Below, piece after piece: positions 61,005 to 64,000 of a stretch of DNA of 64,000 nucleotides. This DNA is from Argopecten irradians (Eukaryota; Mollusca; Bivalvia; Pectinida; Pectinidae): NCBI RefSeq assembly GCF_041381155.1, contig NC_091134.1, positions 64,100,902-64,164,901 of the forward strand. Reading direction: 5' to 3'. A program made the position numbers and the translations under genes. How positions within the stretch are numbered: the first letter of the stretch is position 1; each line of letters starts with the position of its first letter. Under the pieces are notes generated by a model. It did not search any database and was not told the DNA's origin. It saw only the letters and a list, made by a program, of their open reading frames with translations.

Positions 61005-64000
61005 ATTCTAATGTGATGTTACATTATACACTGTATCCAAATAGGATGTCACACTAGACACAGTATTCTAGGCCTAATAGGAGGTACTGTATTCTAATAT
61101 GATGTCACATTAGACACGGTATTCTTATAGGATGTACTGTATTCTAATAGGATGTCACATTAAATACGGTATTCTTATAGGATGTCACATTATACACTGT
61201 ATTCTAATAGGATGTCACATTATACATGGTATTCTTATATGATGTCACATTATACACTGTATTCTTTTAGAATGTCAGTCACATTATACGCTGTATTCTA
61301 ATAGAATGTCACATTATACACTGTATTCTAATAGGATGTCACATTATACACTGTATTATAATAGAATGTCACATTATACACTGTATTATAATAGGATGTC
61401 ACATTATACACTAGTCTTATAGGATGTCACATTATACACTGTATTCTAATAGGATGTCACATTATACACTGTATTCTAATAGGATGTCACACCCAACACT
61501 GTATTATAATGGGATGTCACAATATACACTATATTCTAATAGGATGTCACATTATACTCAATAGTCTTATAGGATGTCACATTTTACACTGTATTCTAAT
61601 AGGATGTCACATTATACACTGTATTCTAATAGAATGTCACATTATACACTGTATTCTAATAGAATGTCACATTATACACTGTATTCTAATAGAATGTCAC
61701 ATTATACACTGTATTCTAATAGAATGTCACATTTTACACTGTATTCTAATAGGATGTCACATTATACTCAATAGTCTTATAGGATGTCACATTTTACACT
61801 GTATTCTAATAGGATATCACATTATACAAAATAGTCTTAGGGGATGTCACATTTTACACTGTATTCTAATAGGATGTCACATTATACAAAATAGTCTTAG
61901 GGGATGTCACATTTTACACTGTATTCTAATAGGATGTCACATTTTACACTGTATTCTAATAGGATGTCACATTATACACTGTATTCTAATAGAATGTCAC
62001 ATTATACACTATAGTCTTATAAGATGTCACATTATACACTGTATTCTTATAGGATGTCACATTTTATACTGTATTCTAATAGGATATCACATTATACACT
62101 GTATTCTAATAGAATGTCACATTATACACTGTATTCTAATAGGATGTCATATTATACACTGTATTTTAATAGGATATCACATTATACACTTTATTCTAAT
62201 AGGATGTCATATTATACACTGTATTTAATAGGATATCACATTATACATTGTATTCTAATAGGATGTCACATTATACACTGTATTCTAATTGGATGTCACA
62301 TTATATACACTGTATTCTAATAGGATGTCACATTATACACTGTATTATAATAGGATGTCACATTATACACTGTATTCTAATAGGATGTCACATTATACAC
62401 TGTATTCTAATAGGATGTCACATTATACACTGTATTCTAATAGGATGTCACATTATACACTGTATTCTAATAGGATGTCACATTATACACTGTATTCTAA
62501 TAGGATGTCACATTATACACTGTATTCTAATAGGATGTCACATTATACACTGTATTCTAATAGGATGTCACATTATACACTGTATTCTAATAGGATGTCA
62601 CATTATACACTGTATTCTAATAGGATGTCACATTATACACTGTATTCTAATAGGATGTCACATTATACACTGTATTCTAATAGGATGTCACATTATACAC
62701 TGTATTGTAATAGAATGTCACTTCACTGTATAATATGTCAATTTACACTGTATTCTAATAGGATGTCACAGTATTACACTATATTCTTATAGGATGTCAC
62801 ATTATACACTGTATTATAATAGGATGTCACATTATACATGTATTTAATAGGATGTCACATTATACACTGTATTCTAATACAATGTCACATTATACACTGT
62901 ATTGTAATAGAATGTCACATAATACACTGTATTCTAATAGGATGCCACAGTATTCACTGTATTCTTATAGAATGTCACATTATTCACTATATTCTTATAG
63001 GATGTCACATTTTACACGGTATTTTAATAGGATGTCACATTATACACGGTATTCTAATAGGATGTCACATTATATACTGTATTCTAATAGGATGTCACAT
63101 TATTCACTGTATTCTAATAGGAAGTCACATTATACACTGTATTCTAATAGGATGTCACATTATACACTGTATTCTAATAGGATGTCACATTATACACTGT
63201 ATTCTAATAGGATGTCACATTATACACTGTATTCTAATAGGATGTCACATTATATACTGTATTCTAATAGGATGTCACATTATACACTATAGTCTTATAG
63301 GATGTCACATTATACACTATAGTCTTATAGGATGTCACATTTTACACTGTATTCTTATAGGATTTCACATTATACACTGTATTCTAATAGGATTTCACAT
63401 TATACACTGTATTCTAATAGGAAGTCACATTATACACTGTATTATAATTGGATGTCACATTATACACTGTATTCTAATAGGATGTCACATTATACACTGT
63501 ATTCTAATAGGATGTCACATTATATACTGTATTCTAATAGGATGTCACATTATACACTATAGTCTTATAGGATGTCACATTATACACTATAGTCTTATAG
63601 GATGTCACATTATACACTATAGTCTTATAGGATGTCACATTATACACTTTATTCTAATAGGATGTCACACTCAACACTGTATTCTAAAAGGATGTCACAC
63701 TCAGCACTGTATTCTAATAGGATGTCACCTTATACACTGTATTCTTATAGGATGTCACATTATACATTGTATTTCAATAGAATGTCACATTATACACTGT
63801 ATTCTAATAGGATGTCACATTATACACTGTATTCTAATAGGATGTCACATTATACACTGTATTCTAATAGGATGTCACATTATACACTGTATTCTAATAG
63901 GATGTCACATTATACACTGTATTCTAATAGGATGTCACATTATACACTGTATTCTAATAGGATGTCACATTATACACTGTATTCTAATAGGATGTCACAT
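61005..64000. repeat. 30-bp satellite-like tandem array, runs off the window
   Basis: About 100 head-to-tail copies with consensus pieces TATTCTAATAGGATGTCACA and TTATACACTG. The left edge is diverged. Blocks at about 62310-62700 and 63780-64000 are almost identical copy to copy. A variant with ATAGTCTTATAG recurs in clusters. Because 30 is a multiple of three, every frame without a stop in the unit stays open, which explains long frames of decapeptide repeats. No sign of translation. Confidence 0.97.

Noticed and set aside
61509..63562. Long open frames with decapeptide repeats as repeat proteins
   Set aside because: They occur in more than one frame of a 30-bp tandem DNA array and follow from the unit length being a multiple of three.

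Overview
This is eukaryotic nuclear DNA, AT-rich, intron-rich and crowded with repeats. The best fit is a bivalve mollusc, probably a pteriomorph of the scallop/oyster type. Three things point there: a secretory precursor carrying the GNQQN peptide motif known from molluscs and annelids; several 'pearl'-like mobile elements built of ~160-bp core repeats plus an (ACGG)n tract, described from bivalves; and a complete TTLL12 gene with invertebrate-style splitting. The species cannot be fixed from sequence alone.

Layout. 1-1215: a candidate 5' end of an unidentified + strand gene (exon-like pieces at 666-712, 890-981, 1134-1215). 1216-21883: mostly AT-rich DNA without recognisable genes, with a broken LINE reverse-transcriptase 3' end at 5038-5705 and a 140-bp tandem duplication near 19500. 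21919-26618: a four-exon, 446-residue neuropeptide/granin-like precursor on the + strand. 26740-36078: no gene recognised; a four-copy minisatellite and a short MITE-like hairpin. 36079-58338: a complete TTLL12 gene on the minus strand, 14 coding exons, 638 residues, every exon joined here by matching splice sites and phases. Its introns hold most of the mobile DNA: foldback elements, pearl-like elements (one nested inside another element), a 50-bp minisatellite beside a near-perfect 76-bp-arm hairpin, a 41-bp minisatellite and a tRNA-derived SINE pair. 58713-58824: a candidate first exon of a divergent + strand gene. 58906-59909: a 1-kb foldback. 61005-64000: a 30-bp satellite-like array that runs off the window.

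The two confident genes are convergent (precursor + strand, TTLL12 minus strand) and ~9.5 kb apart. Nothing in the sequence links their functions. The most distinctive observations are the peptide set of the precursor, the effect of repeats on TTLL12 splice sites (a duplicated donor at exon 5; a mobile-element end forming the acceptor tract of exon 3), and the nested transposon structure at 51.4-55.5 kb.
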